64,000 nucleotides of DNA, taken from positions 3,983,501 through 4,047,500 of the forward strand of contig NZ_CP116005.1 of NCBI RefSeq assembly GCF_027941835.1. The letters are read 5' to 3'. Source of the DNA: Sphingosinicella microcystinivorans. Lineage in GTDB: Bacteria; Pseudomonadota; Alphaproteobacteria; Sphingomonadales; Sphingomonadaceae. A program made the position numbers and the translations under genes. The notes beneath the pieces are model-generated. The model was not told where the DNA came from. It worked only from the letters and a program-made list of their open reading frames with translations, and did not search any database. Below are positions 17,662 to 26,559 of this stretch, piece after piece (position 1 is the stretch's first letter; every line of letters starts with the position of its first letter).

Positions 17662-18306
17662 CTAACTGTAGCGCTGCTCCAGCCACGGATCGCCGACATT
17701 GTGGTAGCCGCGCACTTCCCAGAAGCCCGGCTTGTCCCCGGTGGTGAAGCTGATGCGCTTCACCCACTTGGGGCTCTTCCAGAAATAGTAGCGCGGGATC
17801 ACGAGCCGCGCCGGTCCGCCGTGTTCGCGGCTGATCGGCCGGCCGTCGTGCGTGTGCGCGACGAGGCAGTCCTCCTCGAGGAAGTGCGCGTATTCGACAT
17901 TCGTCGTGTAGCCGTCGTAGCTGGTGAAGAGCACGTGCTTCACGTCGGCGTGCGGCTTCACCACGTCGGCAATGCGGCGCGTCGAGACGCCGTTCCAGCG
18001 GTTGTCGTAGCGCGACCACTGCGTGACGCAGTGGATGTCGGACACGTCTTCCATCTGCGGCTGCGCGAGGAAGGCGTCCCAGTCCCACGTCACCGGGTTT
18101 TCGACCGCGCCGTCGATGACAAGCCGCCAGTCCGCCTTCGGCACATCGGGCTGGATGCCGAGGTCGAGCACCGGCCAGTTTTCCACGAGACGCTGGCCCG
18201 GCGGCAGGCGGTCGACGCCATGCTCGGCGGTCTTGCCCGTCAGCAGGCGCCCGGCGCGCGCCCACGCCTTCTTGGTTTCAACCAGCTTTTCCCGGAACCC
18301 GTCCAT
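17662..18306 (-). CDS. sulfite oxidase-like molybdopterin oxidoreductase (YuiH type)
   Basis: A 214-residue single-domain protein of the sulfite oxidase fold. DIHCVTQWSRYDNRWNGV (about 91-108) carries the cysteine that ligates molybdenum, and HTHDGRPISREHGGPARLVIP is the conserved pterin-binding part. There is no signal peptide and no dimerisation domain, as in the YuiH group; the substrate is unknown. The ATG at 18306 with GGGAGACGG upstream is preferred over one at 18330. It overlaps the DUF2062 gene by 29 bases, suggesting coupled translation. It needs molybdenum cofactor, which links it loosely to the modABC genes at 52-54 kb. Confidence 0.88.
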   Translation of the reverse strand: MDGFREKLVETKKAWARAGRLLTGKTAEHGVDRLPPGQRLVENWPVLDLGIQPDVPKADWRLVIDGAVENPVTWDWDAFLAQPQMEDVSDIHCVTQWSRYDNRWNGVSTRRIADVVKPHADVKHVLFTSYDGYTTNVEYAHFLEEDCLVAHTHDGRPISREHGGPARLVIPRYYFWKSPKWVKRISFTTGDKPGFWEVRGYHNVGDPWLEQRYS

Positions 18307-18850
18307 CGCCGTCTCCCGTCCGCCGTGCATCCCGCTTCCGCCGCGCTTCCAGCCGCTGGTGAATCCAGAGCCGCCATATGCCGTGAATGCCGAGGTAGCC
18401 GATCACCGCGCCCAGCGTCGCGATGGTGAACAGGCCGAGCGCCACGGGCAGCGGCGCATTCGTGAGCACCACGGTCAGTTCCTCGAACCAGTGATCGGCC
18501 GTCATGTTGACGAGGCCGCCGTCCTGCATACGCAGCATCCAGCGCCCGATCTCGTAGGCGGCCAGATAGATGAACGGCGTCGTAACGGGGTTCGAGATGA
18601 AGGTGACGAACGCCGCGATCGGCAGGTTCGCACGGCACGGCACCGCGAACAGCGCTGCCGCCGGGGCCTGCGCGAAGGGAATCGAGAGCCCGAAGAACAT
18701 GCCGAGCGCGACGCCGCGCGCCACCGACTTGCGATTGAAGTGCCAGATGACGGGATTGCCGATGGTGTTGGCGAAGGGCCGCATCCAGCGGTTTTCCAGC
18801 ATCGCCTCGCGCGAGGGGCGCTTTTCCTTCAGCCATTTGATGAGCCGCAT
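18278..18850 (-). CDS. DUF2062 membrane protein
   Basis: 190 residues with a basic N-terminus, two or three membrane segments (about 48-70, 78-100 and 140-160) and a very basic tail. Family landmarks GVALGMFFGLSIPFAQ and the short FISNPVTTPFIYLAAYEIG match DUF2062 proteins, whose function is not established. It starts nine bases after the smpB stop and overlaps the molybdopterin enzyme gene, so dapA-smpB-this gene-oxidoreductase form one probable transcript. Confidence 0.85.
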   Translation of the reverse strand: MRLIKWLKEKRPSREAMLENRWMRPFANTIGNPVIWHFNRKSVARGVALGMFFGLSIPFAQAPAAALFAVPCRANLPIAAFVTFISNPVTTPFIYLAAYEIGRWMLRMQDGGLVNMTADHWFEELTVVLTNAPLPVALGLFTIATLGAVIGYLGIHGIWRLWIHQRLEARRKRDARRTGDGDGRVPGKAG

Positions 18851-18859
18851 CGAAAAACC

Positions 18860-19345
18860 CTAACCGCGATCCCTGAGGATGCGCGCCTGCTCGCGCTTCC
18901 AGTCCCGGTCGCGCTCGGTCGCCCGCTTGTCGTGCAGCTTCTTGCCTCTGGCGAGCGCCAGTTCGACCTTCGCACGACCCCGTTCGTTGAAATATATGGA
19001 GAGCGGCACCAATGTCATCCCTTGCCGGGCGACGGCACCGTGCAGCCGGGCGATTTCGCGGCTGTGAAGCAACAGCTTGCGGGGCCGCCGCGGCTCGTGG
19101 TTGAAGCGGTTGCCGTGGCTGAATTCGGGGATGTTGGCGTTGATCAGCCACACCTCGTCGCCGTTCACCTCGGCGTAGGATTCCGCGATCGTGCCCTCGC
19201 CGAAACGCAGCGACTTCACTTCGGTGCCGGTGAGCGCGATCCCCGCCTCGAAGACGTCCTCGATCGCATATTCGTAGCGGGCCTTGCGGTTTTCAGCGAC
19301 GGTCTTGACCTTGCTGAAGCTGCCTGCCCGTTGCGGGCGCACCAT
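18860..19345 (-). CDS. smpB: SsrA-binding protein SmpB
   Basis: Partner of tmRNA in rescue of stalled ribosomes. The 161-residue length is typical. Seen: [20 protein letters not shown] at the start of the OB-fold, [10 protein letters not shown], and the basic C-terminal tail ending in [13 protein letters not shown], which enters the ribosomal mRNA channel. The ATG shares one base with the dapA stop codon, a gene order common in alphaproteobacteria. The tmRNA gene itself is not in this window. Confidence 0.97.
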   Translation of the reverse strand: MVRPQRAGSFSKVKTVAENRKARYEYAIEDVFEAGIALTGTEVKSLRFGEGTIAESYAEVNGDEVWLINANIPEFSHGNRFNHEPRRPRKLLLHSREIARLHGAVARQGMTLVPLSIYFNERGRAKVELALARGKKLHDKRATERDRDWKREQARILRDRG

Positions 19346-20226
19346 CAGGCGATCCCGGCATGGGCCATCGCTGCATCCACAATGCGCCGTGCGGCCTCTC
19401 CGGCCGGAACCATCGGCAGACGCAGCTCTTCCCGCAGCTTGCCGAGCTTCGACAGTGCATATTTCGCGGGCCCGGGGCTCGCATCCGAAAACAATCCCGC
19501 GTGGAGCGGATAGAGACGGTCCTGAAGCACAAGCGCATCGTCCCAGCGCTTTTCAAGGCAGGCCGCCTGGAAATCGGCGCAGAGGCGCGGCGCGACGTTC
19601 GCGGTCACGGAAATGCAGCCGTGCCCGCCCGAGGCCATGATGCCGAGCGTCATGTCGTCGTTGCCCGAAAGCTGGATGAAGTCCGCACCGCAGGACAGGC
19701 GCTGCTCCGAAATGCGCTGGAGCACGCCGGTCGCATCCTTCACGCCGACGATGTTCGGGATCTCGGAAAGCCGCTTCATCGTCGCGGGTGCGATGTCGAC
19801 GACGCTGCGCCCGGGGATGTTGTAGAGGATGATCGGCAGGCCGGTCGCCTCGGCGACCGCCTTGAAGTGCTGATAGAGTCCTTCCTGATTGGGCTTGTTG
19901 TAATAGGGGCTGACGACGAGCGCCGCATCCGCGCCCGCCTTCTCGGCGTGACGGACGTGCGAAACCGCGCAGGCCGTGTCGTTGGAGCCGCAGCCCGCGA
20001 TCACCGGCACGCGGCCGTTCGCGGCCTTGATGCAGGCGGCGATCACGGCATTGTGCTCCTCGATCGTCATCGTTGCCGATTCGCCGGTGGTGCCGCACGG
20101 CACGAGACCGGTGCTGCCTTCGGCGATCTGCCAGTCCACGAACGCCTCGAAGGTCGCAAAATCCACCGCCCCGTCGCGGAACGGGGTGACAAGTGCCGGA
20201 ATGGAACCGTAAAATCTCGCTGTCAT
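19345..20226 (-). CDS. dapA: 4-hydroxy-tetrahydrodipicolinate synthase
   Basis: First committed step of lysine and diaminopimelate synthesis, condensing pyruvate with aspartate semialdehyde. The 293-residue TIM-barrel protein shows Thr46-Thr47 in GTTGES, Tyr135 in YNIPGRS and the Schiff-base Lys163 in GVKDATG. It is the first gene of the minus-strand unit with smpB and is divergent from the lytic transglycosylase gene. The roughly 100 bases between them must hold both promoters; no sharp boxes were identified. Confidence 0.97.
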   Translation of the reverse strand: MTARFYGSIPALVTPFRDGAVDFATFEAFVDWQIAEGSTGLVPCGTTGESATMTIEEHNAVIAACIKAANGRVPVIAGCGSNDTACAVSHVRHAEKAGADAALVVSPYYNKPNQEGLYQHFKAVAEATGLPIILYNIPGRSVVDIAPATMKRLSEIPNIVGVKDATGVLQRISEQRLSCGADFIQLSGNDDMTLGIMASGGHGCISVTANVAPRLCADFQAACLEKRWDDALVLQDRLYPLHAGLFSDASPGPAKYALSKLGKLREELRLPMVPAGEAARRIVDAAMAHAGIA

Positions 20227-20327
20227 GCTACTCTCGTCCGTTGCCTCCCCGCGCGCCGCTGCTGCACCTTTGCACGCGCCGGCGGCGGTCGGCCTGTTTG
20301 TGGCGTCATAGGAGGCTCAGAAAGTCC

Positions 20328-22385
20328 GTGTCCAGTGTTACCAGCGTTCTCCTGCGATTTGCCCTGCTTTCAGCGGCCGCGCTTGCCGCGCCGCCCGCCG
20401 CTGCCCAGTCGCGCGCTGATGCGGACGCGCTGAAAGCCGGGCTGGAGGCGCAGGCGCGCAATGCGTTCCCGCCTGTCTCCGCGATGGGCGTCGCCGGCTC
20501 GCCGACCGCGCAGAAGCTGCTGATGTGGGACCGGCTGCGGCGCCCCGAGTACACGGCCAGTTTCTCCGAGTTCTCCGAATTCCTGCGCGGCAACGCGGAC
20601 TGGCCGGGTACGGACGACCTGCGCCGCCGCGCCGAAGGCGTGATCAACGATACGACGCCGATGGCGGCGCGGCTCGCCTTCTTCCGTGCGCTGCCGCCGC
20701 TTTCGGGTATCGGCCGTTTCCGCCATGCCGAAGCCCTGATGGCGGCGGGCATGACCAACGCCGCCAACACGGAGGCGAAGCAGGCCTGGCGCATGGGCGG
20801 CATCGGCCCTGCGCTCGAAAACCAGTTCCTCGCGGCATTCGGCGGCATCCTCAGCCGCGACGATCATGTGTTTCGCATGGATCGCCTGCTCTGGCAGCGC
20901 GACCTCACGACCGCCACGCGGATGCTGACCTTCCTGTCCGGCAACGACCGCACGCTGGCGGAGGCGCGCATCGCGCTCCAGCGGGCGGCAGCGGCGAAGG
21001 GCGCGGCCGCTGCTCCGGCAGCGGTGGACGCCAATCTCGCGCTCGGCAAGGTCGCTCCCGGCTTCGAGAACGACCCCGGCCTCGTCGCGGACCGCAGCGC
21101 CTTCCTGCGCGCCAGCGGCAACAGCCTTGCGGCGCGCCAGCTTCTCGCGCGCGCCGAGATCACGCCCGGCAGCGCGGGGGATCGCAACGCTTGGATGACC
21201 GAGGTGCTGGCGGCCGCGCGCGGCGCGGTCAACGACAACCAGCACAGCCTCGCCTTCGAGATCGCCCACAATCACGGCGGCTTCGCGTTCGACCGCCCGC
21301 TGACGAGCTATAGCGCCGCCGAACGCGACACGTTCACCAGCCTCGAATGGCTTGCGGGCTGGACGGCGCTACACAACCTGAACCGGGCGCGCGAAGCCGT
21401 CCGCCACTTCGAGAATTTCGCCGCGTCGGCGCAGTTCGCGGGCACGCGCTCGCGCGGCCACTACTGGGCGGCCCGCGCGGCGGAAGCGGCCGGGCTCACC
21501 ATCGACGCCAACCGCAACCTCGAGACGGCAGCGCGCTTCCCGCTCACCTTCTACGGCCAGCTCGCGGCGGAGCGGCTCGGCCGCCCGCTGACGATTCCCG
21601 CGAATGCCGATCCTGTCGTTCCGGCGTCCGAGCGACAGGCGTTCGCGGCGGACGACCGCGTCGAAGCCGCCCGGCTGCTCGGCATGGTCGGCGACCGGGC
21701 GAAGCAGACGCTGTTCCTGAAAACGCTTGCCGACGGTGCGATCACGACCACCCGCGAGTTCCTCGTCAGCGAGCTATCGCAGCAACTCGGCCGCGCGGAC
21801 TATGCGCTGATCGCAAGCCGCGGCGAGCTTGCCGAAGGCCCGCCCGCCATCATGCGCTTCGCCTACCCGCAGGTTCCCGTGGGCGGCGTGCTGACGAACA
21901 ACTGGACGATGATCCACGCGATCACGCGCCAGGAAAGCCGCTTCGATCCCACGGCCGTCAGCCGCGCCGGCGCACGCGGCCTGATGCAGCTGATGCCGGG
22001 CACGGCGCGCGAGACGGCGGGCAAGATGGGCACGGCCTATCGCCCCGAGGCGCTGACCGGAGACCCCAACTACAACATCCAGCTCGGATCGACCTATTAC
22101 CTGAACCTCGTCGACCAGTGGGGCGGCAACCACATGCTCGCCGTCGCCTCCTACAACGCGGGCGCAGGCAACGTGCGCAAGTGGATCGCCGCGAACGGCG
22201 ATCCGCGTCTGCCGCAGGTGGATGCCGTGCGCTGGATCGAGAACATCCCCTTCTCGGAAACGCGGGGCTATGTGCGCGCCGTGCTGGAAAACGCGGTGGT
22301 CTACGACCGGCTCAATCCGTCGCGCGCGGGCCAGCCGTCCACCAACACGCTGTCGGCGTGGATCGGCAAGAACCGCCCCGGTTGA
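20328..22385 (+). CDS. soluble lytic murein transglycosylase (Slt70-like)
   Basis: Cleaves peptidoglycan glycan strands in the periplasm. The GTG at 20328 is chosen: AGGAGG lies 12 bases upstream, a long spacing, and a signal peptide follows (RFALLSAAALAAPPAAA). The product has 685 residues: a long helical superhelix with repeated Ala-rich helices (about 40-510), then the SLT domain with the catalytic Glu536 in TRQESRFDP, GLMQLMPGTA and SYNAGAGNVRKW. It is followed after four bases by greB, so the two are probably co-transcribed. Confidence 0.93.
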   Translation: MSSVTSVLLRFALLSAAALAAPPAAAQSRADADALKAGLEAQARNAFPPVSAMGVAGSPTAQKLLMWDRLRRPEYTASFSEFSEFLRGNADWPGTDDLRRRAEGVINDTTPMAARLAFFRALPPLSGIGRFRHAEALMAAGMTNAANTEAKQAWRMGGIGPALENQFLAAFGGILSRDDHVFRMDRLLWQRDLTTATRMLTFLSGNDRTLAEARIALQRAAAAKGAAAAPAAVDANLALGKVAPGFENDPGLVADRSAFLRASGNSLAARQLLARAEITPGSAGDRNAWMTEVLAAARGAVNDNQHSLAFEIAHNHGGFAFDRPLTSYSAAERDTFTSLEWLAGWTALHNLNRAREAVRHFENFAASAQFAGTRSRGHYWAARAAEAAGLTIDANRNLETAARFPLTFYGQLAAERLGRPLTIPANADPVVPASERQAFAADDRVEAARLLGMVGDRAKQTLFLKTLADGAITTTREFLVSELSQQLGRADYALIASRGELAEGPPAIMRFAYPQVPVGGVLTNNWTMIHAITRQESRFDPTAVSRAGARGLMQLMPGTARETAGKMGTAYRPEALTGDPNYNIQLGSTYYLNLVDQWGGNHMLAVASYNAGAGNVRKWIAANGDPRLPQVDAVRWIENIPFSETRGYVRAVLENAVVYDRLNPSRAGQPSTNTLSAWIGKNRPG

Positions 22386-22389
22386 GACG

Positions 22390-22875
22390 ATGGCCGATAC
22401 ACCGAACTACATCACGCCCGCGGGCATGAAGGCACTCGTCGAGGCGCACCGCGCGCTCTTCGAGGTCGAACGGCCGAAGATCGTCGAGATCGTCTCGTGG
22501 GCGGCAGGGAACGGCGACCGCTCCGAGAACGGCGACTATCTCTACGGCCGTAAGCGGCTGCGGGAGATCGACCGCGAACTGACGCGCCTGTCGAAGCGGC
22601 TGAAGAACGCCCGCGTCGTCGACCCGGCGAAGCAGCCCGACAAGTCCCGCGTATTCTTCGGCGCCACCGTCACCGTTGCCGACGAGGACGACCGGCAACG
22701 CACGATCACGATCGTCGGCGAGGACGAGACGGACACGCCGCGCGGCCATATCTCATGGCGCGCACCGCTCGCCGCCGCGCTGAAGGGCGCGACGATCGGC
22801 GACCTGAGAAGCGTCCGGCTGCCGGGGGGCGTGCAGGAGCTGGAGGTCGTTTCGATCGCCTACCCTAGTAGTTGA
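22390..22875 (+). CDS. greB: transcription elongation factor GreB
   Basis: Stimulates transcript cleavage by backtracked RNA polymerase. The 161-residue protein has the N-terminal coiled coil with the GreB-type tip NGDRSENGDYLYGRKRLREI (about 41-60), whose acidic residues reach into the secondary channel, and a C-terminal FKBP-like domain (VFFGATVTV, RGHISWRAPLA). Its stop codon lies inside the 3' end of the opposite-strand EF-hand gene: the two convergent genes overlap by 11 bases. Confidence 0.92.
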   Translation: MADTPNYITPAGMKALVEAHRALFEVERPKIVEIVSWAAGNGDRSENGDYLYGRKRLREIDRELTRLSKRLKNARVVDPAKQPDKSRVFFGATVTVADEDDRQRTITIVGEDETDTPRGHISWRAPLAAALKGATIGDLRSVRLPGGVQELEVVSIAYPSS

Positions 22876-23803
22876 AGCTGTACCGGTACTCGTCGCGCAG
22901 TTCCTCGATGCCGAAGCGGATCTCGCCGTCGCTGAGGTGGCCGTCGCGGTTGCGATCCGCCAGCCGTGCGAACTCGCGGTTGGCGCGTCTCGCCTCGTCC
23001 TTTGAAAGCTGGCCGTTGCGGTTCCGGTCGAAGTTCCACATCACCCAGTGCTTGGCCGCCGGGTCCTGCCGCAGCCACGGATCGAGCACCGCCCAGCCGC
23101 TGCCGTACTGCGCGCCGTAGAACCCGTAACCGGGCCGGTACCACGAATCATAGTCGTAGTGCCCGTAGTAGCGGTTATCGAACGAGAAGTAGCTCTGCCC
23201 CCACCAGTAGGGCCGATAGCGATAGGTGGGGCTCGGCCGCACGATCACGATGGGACGGCGGTTCTGGTCGCGCCAGCGGTTGCGGTCCTTGTCGCGGTCA
23301 TTGTCCCGCCACCGGTCCCGATCGCGGTCCCGATCCTTGTCTCGGTCGCGCCAATCCTTGCGATCCCGATCCCGGTTGCCGTCCCAGTTGCGGTTGTCGT
23401 TCCGGTCGCGGTTCCTGTCCCAGTCGCGGCGGTCGCCGTCGCGTCCGTCCCGGTCGCGATTGTTCCAGTCACGCCCGCGATCGCGGTTGCTGGCCTCGTC
23501 GCGCTTGTTGTCGCGCCCGATCACGCCGTTCATGCGCTGCTGCACGGCATCCGCCTGCCGCTGCGTTTCCGCGCGGGGCGTGCGGGGTTCCGGCGTCTCG
23601 ATCCGGCGCACCTGTCCGCGCTCCGGCGGGGCAACCCGCGGCGGCCTCGCCTCGGGCACGCGCGGCGCCTCGCGATTGACCTGCATTCCGCGTTCCCGCT
23701 GCGGCCGGATGCCGTCGCGGTCGCTGTTCTGCGCCATCGCCGGACCGGCGAGCACCACGCCGAGCAGCGTACCCGCCATCAAACCTGCCTTGTAAACACG
23801 CAT
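22865..23803 (-). CDS. exported Arg/Asp-repeat protein with two EF-hands
   Basis: 312 residues. The ATG at 23803 (GGAG eight bases before) gives a signal peptide ending GPAMA-QN. Residues about 25-110 are Pro/Arg/Glu-rich. Residues about 105-185 are almost only Arg, Asp, Asn, Lys and Trp in RD/DRD units. A Tyr/Trp-rich patch follows (about 190-245), then two canonical EF-hand loops, DRNRNGQLSKDE and DRNRDGHLSDGE (about 268-279 and 290-301). It probably sits in the periplasm or on the surface and binds calcium; the charged repeat may bind polyanions or be disordered (inference). No known family name can be given beyond EF-hand protein. Confidence 0.8.
   Translation of the reverse strand: MRVYKAGLMAGTLLGVVLAGPAMAQNSDRDGIRPQRERGMQVNREAPRVPEARPPRVAPPERGQVRRIETPEPRTPRAETQRQADAVQQRMNGVIGRDNKRDEASNRDRGRDWNNRDRDGRDGDRRDWDRNRDRNDNRNWDGNRDRDRKDWRDRDKDRDRDRDRWRDNDRDKDRNRWRDQNRRPIVIVRPSPTYRYRPYWWGQSYFSFDNRYYGHYDYDSWYRPGYGFYGAQYGSGWAVLDPWLRQDPAAKHWVMWNFDRNRNGQLSKDEARRANREFARLADRNRDGHLSDGEIRFGIEELRDEYRYSFNY
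23262..23490. repeat. imperfect DNA repeats encoding the Arg/Asp tract
   Basis: Many imperfect copies of a hexamer-like unit built on GGTCGC/GATCCC/CGGTCC, read as Arg-Asp codons on the minus strand. Codons vary between copies (CGG, CGC, CGT; GAC, GAT), so the repeat is kept at protein level rather than being a fresh DNA expansion. Confidence 0.65.
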
Positions 23804-23873
23804 TTCGAGCACTCCAGACCCTAGTGTCGTGGAGATTGCGCCTCGCTCGTTGAACCGCGGGTGAAGGTCGGCG

Positions 23874-24668
23874 TTAGTCGAGGTTCAGCTTTTTGCCGAA
23901 CGCGGCTTTCGCCAGCTTCACGATCTCGGGCGAAAGCGCCGGAGGGGAAAGATCGAGCTCTTCCGAGAGCCTGTCCGCGACGAGGTTCAAAGCCCTGATG
24001 CGCGCGGTTTTCTTGTGCTCGCCGTCGATGATCGTCCACGGCGCATAGGGGGTGTGGGTGCGGGCGAACATGTCCTCGGCCGCTTCCACATAGGCGTCGC
24101 GCTTCAGCCGGTTGCGGAAATCCTCGGGCGAGACCTTCCAGCGCTTGTGCGGCGCCTCCATTCGCTCGATCAGCCGCTCGTCCTGCTCCTTCTGGCTCAC
24201 CGTGAAGAACAGCTTGATGAGCACCGCGCCGTCGTCGACGAGCGTCTTCTCGAAGTTGTTGATCTCATCGTAGGCGCGGCTCCATTCGGCCTTGGTGGCG
24301 AAGCCTTCGACGCGCTCCACGAGCACGCGCCCGTACCATGTGCGGTCGAAGATGTTCACTTCGCCGTGCGCGGGCAGCTTCTGCCAGAAGCGCCAGAGGT
24401 AGTGGTGGGACTTCTCCTCCTCGTCGGGCGCCCGGATCGGCTGCACGTCGAAGAAACGCGGGTCCCACGGCACCGTCAGCCGCTGGATGAAGCCGCCCTT
24501 TCCCGCCGCATCGAGGCCCTCGACCGCCACGATGGCGCGGCGACGACGGCCGATGCAGCTCGACTGCACCGCCGCGAGCCGTTCCTGCACCGCCTCCAGC
24601 GCCGCCTCGTAGTCGCCGTTCGAGACCTTCTCGACCTTCGGCAGGCGGTGCAGCGACGGCGCCTTCAT
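23874..24668 (-). CDS. ppk2: polyphosphate kinase 2 family protein
   Basis: Transfers phosphate between polyphosphate and nucleotides. The 264-residue, single-domain length fits a class I or III PPK2. Seen: Walker A-like GLDAAGKGG at 51-59, FDRTWYGR at 107-114 and the lid-region SPEDFRNRLKRDAYVEAAEDM. Which nucleotide is favoured (ADP, GDP or AMP) cannot be told. It starts four bases after the aspS stop codon and is therefore likely in the aspS transcript. With ppk1 and ppx about 5 kb away it gives the region a full polyphosphate set. Confidence 0.92.
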   Translation of the reverse strand: MKAPSLHRLPKVEKVSNGDYEAALEAVQERLAAVQSSCIGRRRRAIVAVEGLDAAGKGGFIQRLTVPWDPRFFDVQPIRAPDEEEKSHHYLWRFWQKLPAHGEVNIFDRTWYGRVLVERVEGFATKAEWSRAYDEINNFEKTLVDDGAVLIKLFFTVSQKEQDERLIERMEAPHKRWKVSPEDFRNRLKRDAYVEAAEDMFARTHTPYAPWTIIDGEHKKTARIRALNLVADRLSEELDLSPPALSPEIVKLAKAAFGKKLNLD

Positions 24669-24672
24669 CGGC

Positions 24673-26457
24673 CTAGCCCGCCTTGGGCTTCGGCAGGTCG
24701 AGCCTGATGGAAAGCTCCTTCAGCTGCCGTTCGGAAACGCTGGCCGGGGCGTTCATCATCAGGTCCTCGGCCTTCTGGTTCATCGGGAACAGCACCACCT
24801 CGCGGAGGTTCGGCTCGTCGGCGAGCAGCATGACGATGCGGTCGACGCCCGGCGCGGAGCCGCCGTGCGGGGGCGCGCCGAACTTGAAGGCGTTGATCAT
24901 GCCCGCGAAGTTCGTGTCGACCTGCTCCTTCGTGTACCCGGCGATCTCGAATGCCTTGTACATGATCTCCGGCTTGTGGTTCCGGATCGCGCCCGACGAC
25001 AGCTCGATGCCGTTGCAGACGATGTCGTACTGCCACGCGAGGATTTCGAGCGGGTTCTTGGTCTCCAGCGCCTCGAGCTCGCCCTGCGGCATCGAGAACG
25101 GGTTGTGCGAGAAGATGACCTGCTTCGCTTCCTCGTCATACTCGAACATCGGGAAGTCGACGATCCAGCAGAACCTGAACGCGTTCTCCTCGATGAGGCC
25201 GAGGTCCTCGCCCACCTTGGTGCGCGCCTTGCCCGCGAGCTTCGCCGCGTCGGCTTCCTTGCCCGCCGCGAAGAACACGCCGTCGTCCGGGCCGAGCCCG
25301 AGCGCCGCGATCAGCTTCGCAGTCGCCTCCTCGCCGTGGTTCTTGGCAATGGGGCCCGCGGGCACGCCGTCCTTGATGTTGATGTAGCCGAGCCCTGCGA
25401 AACCTTCGCTGCGCGCCCAGTCGTTCATGTCGTCGAAGAACTTGCGGCTGCGCTCGCCCGCGTTGGGCGCGGGGATGGCGCGCACGACGTTGCCGCCTTC
25501 CACCATCTTCGCGAAGATGCCGAAGCCGGAGCCGCGGAAGTGCTCGGTCACGTCGACGATCTCGATGGGGTTCCTGAGGTCCGGCTTGTCGTTGCCGTAC
25601 TTCAGCATGGACTCGGCATAGGGGATGCGCGGGAACGGCGCGGGCGTGACGCTCCTACCGTTCGCGAACTCCTCGAACACGCCTTGCAGGACAGGCTCGA
25701 TCGCCGCGAAAACATCGTCTTGCGTGACGAAGCTCATCTCGAAGTCGAGCTGGTAGAACTCGCCGGGGCTACGGTCGGCGCGGGCGTCCTCGTCACGGAA
25801 GCAGGGCGCGATCTGGAAGTAGCGGTCGAAGCCCCCGACCATCAGCAGCTGCTTGAACATCTGCGGCGCCTGCGGCAGCGCGTAGAACTTGCCCGGATGG
25901 ATGCGGCTCGGAACGAGGAAGTCGCGCGCGCCCTCAGGCGACGAGGCGGTCAGGATCGGCGTCTGGAACTCGGTGAAGCCCTGCGCGATCATGCGGCGGC
26001 GGAGCGACGCGATGACGTTCGAGCGCAGCACGATATTGCGGTGCAGCCGGTCGCGGCGGAGGTCGAGGTAGCGGTACTTGAGGCGGATGTCCTCCGGGTA
26101 CTCGGTGTCGCCCGCCACCGGCATCGGCAACTCCGACGCAGCGGACTGCACGGAGACGTCCGCCGCCCAAAGCTCGATCTCGCCGGTCGGCAGGTTCGGG
26201 TTCACCGTCGCGTCAGACCGCACGACGACCTTGCCCGTGACGGTGATGACGCTCTCCGCGCGCGCGCCGTCCAGCACCGCGAACGCCGGGGAATCCTGAT
26301 CGCACACGACCTGCGTGAGCCCGTAGTGGTCGCGAAGGTCGACGAACAGCAGGCCGCCGTGGTCCCGTTTGCGGTGGACCCAGCCCGAGATGCGGGCGGT
26401 GCTCCCCACGTCCGACTTGCGGAGGGCGCTGCAATGGTGCGTACGATAGACGTGCAT
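24673..26457 (-). CDS. aspS: aspartyl-tRNA synthetase (bacterial type, probably Asp/Asn)
   Basis: Class II synthetase. 594 residues from the ATG at 26457 (GAGTGAG upstream; a GTG lies two codons earlier). The N-terminal OB fold reads tRNA ([21 protein letters not shown]). Motif 2 is [19 protein letters not shown], the bacterial GAD insertion lies about 295-415, and motif 3 is [17 protein letters not shown]. Alphaproteobacterial AspRS is often non-discriminating and also charges tRNA-Asn for transamidation (known for the group); that cannot be proven here. It is divergent from rnd. Confidence 0.96.
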   Translation of the reverse strand: MHVYRTHHCSALRKSDVGSTARISGWVHRKRDHGGLLFVDLRDHYGLTQVVCDQDSPAFAVLDGARAESVITVTGKVVVRSDATVNPNLPTGEIELWAADVSVQSAASELPMPVAGDTEYPEDIRLKYRYLDLRRDRLHRNIVLRSNVIASLRRRMIAQGFTEFQTPILTASSPEGARDFLVPSRIHPGKFYALPQAPQMFKQLLMVGGFDRYFQIAPCFRDEDARADRSPGEFYQLDFEMSFVTQDDVFAAIEPVLQGVFEEFANGRSVTPAPFPRIPYAESMLKYGNDKPDLRNPIEIVDVTEHFRGSGFGIFAKMVEGGNVVRAIPAPNAGERSRKFFDDMNDWARSEGFAGLGYINIKDGVPAGPIAKNHGEEATAKLIAALGLGPDDGVFFAAGKEADAAKLAGKARTKVGEDLGLIEENAFRFCWIVDFPMFEYDEEAKQVIFSHNPFSMPQGELEALETKNPLEILAWQYDIVCNGIELSSGAIRNHKPEIMYKAFEIAGYTKEQVDTNFAGMINAFKFGAPPHGGSAPGVDRIVMLLADEPNLREVVLFPMNQKAEDLMMNAPASVSERQLKELSIRLDLPKPKAG

Positions 26458-26559
26458 TCTCACTCGATTCCGGTGTTTTGTGGCGGGTCAGACACATGCC
26501 TGCACGCTTGTTGTCAAGGCGCTGGCATGGAAGCGCCGACCGCCCTAATAGAACCGTCC

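Noticed and set aside
18860-19345. tmRNA gene next to smpB
   Set aside because: Both flanks are occupied by protein genes and no tRNA-like ends were found.
24865-26559. Open frame continuing upstream of rnd, antisense to aspS
   Set aside because: The rnd protein starts at 26560 with its family-typical N-terminus; the upstream part is shadow of aspS.
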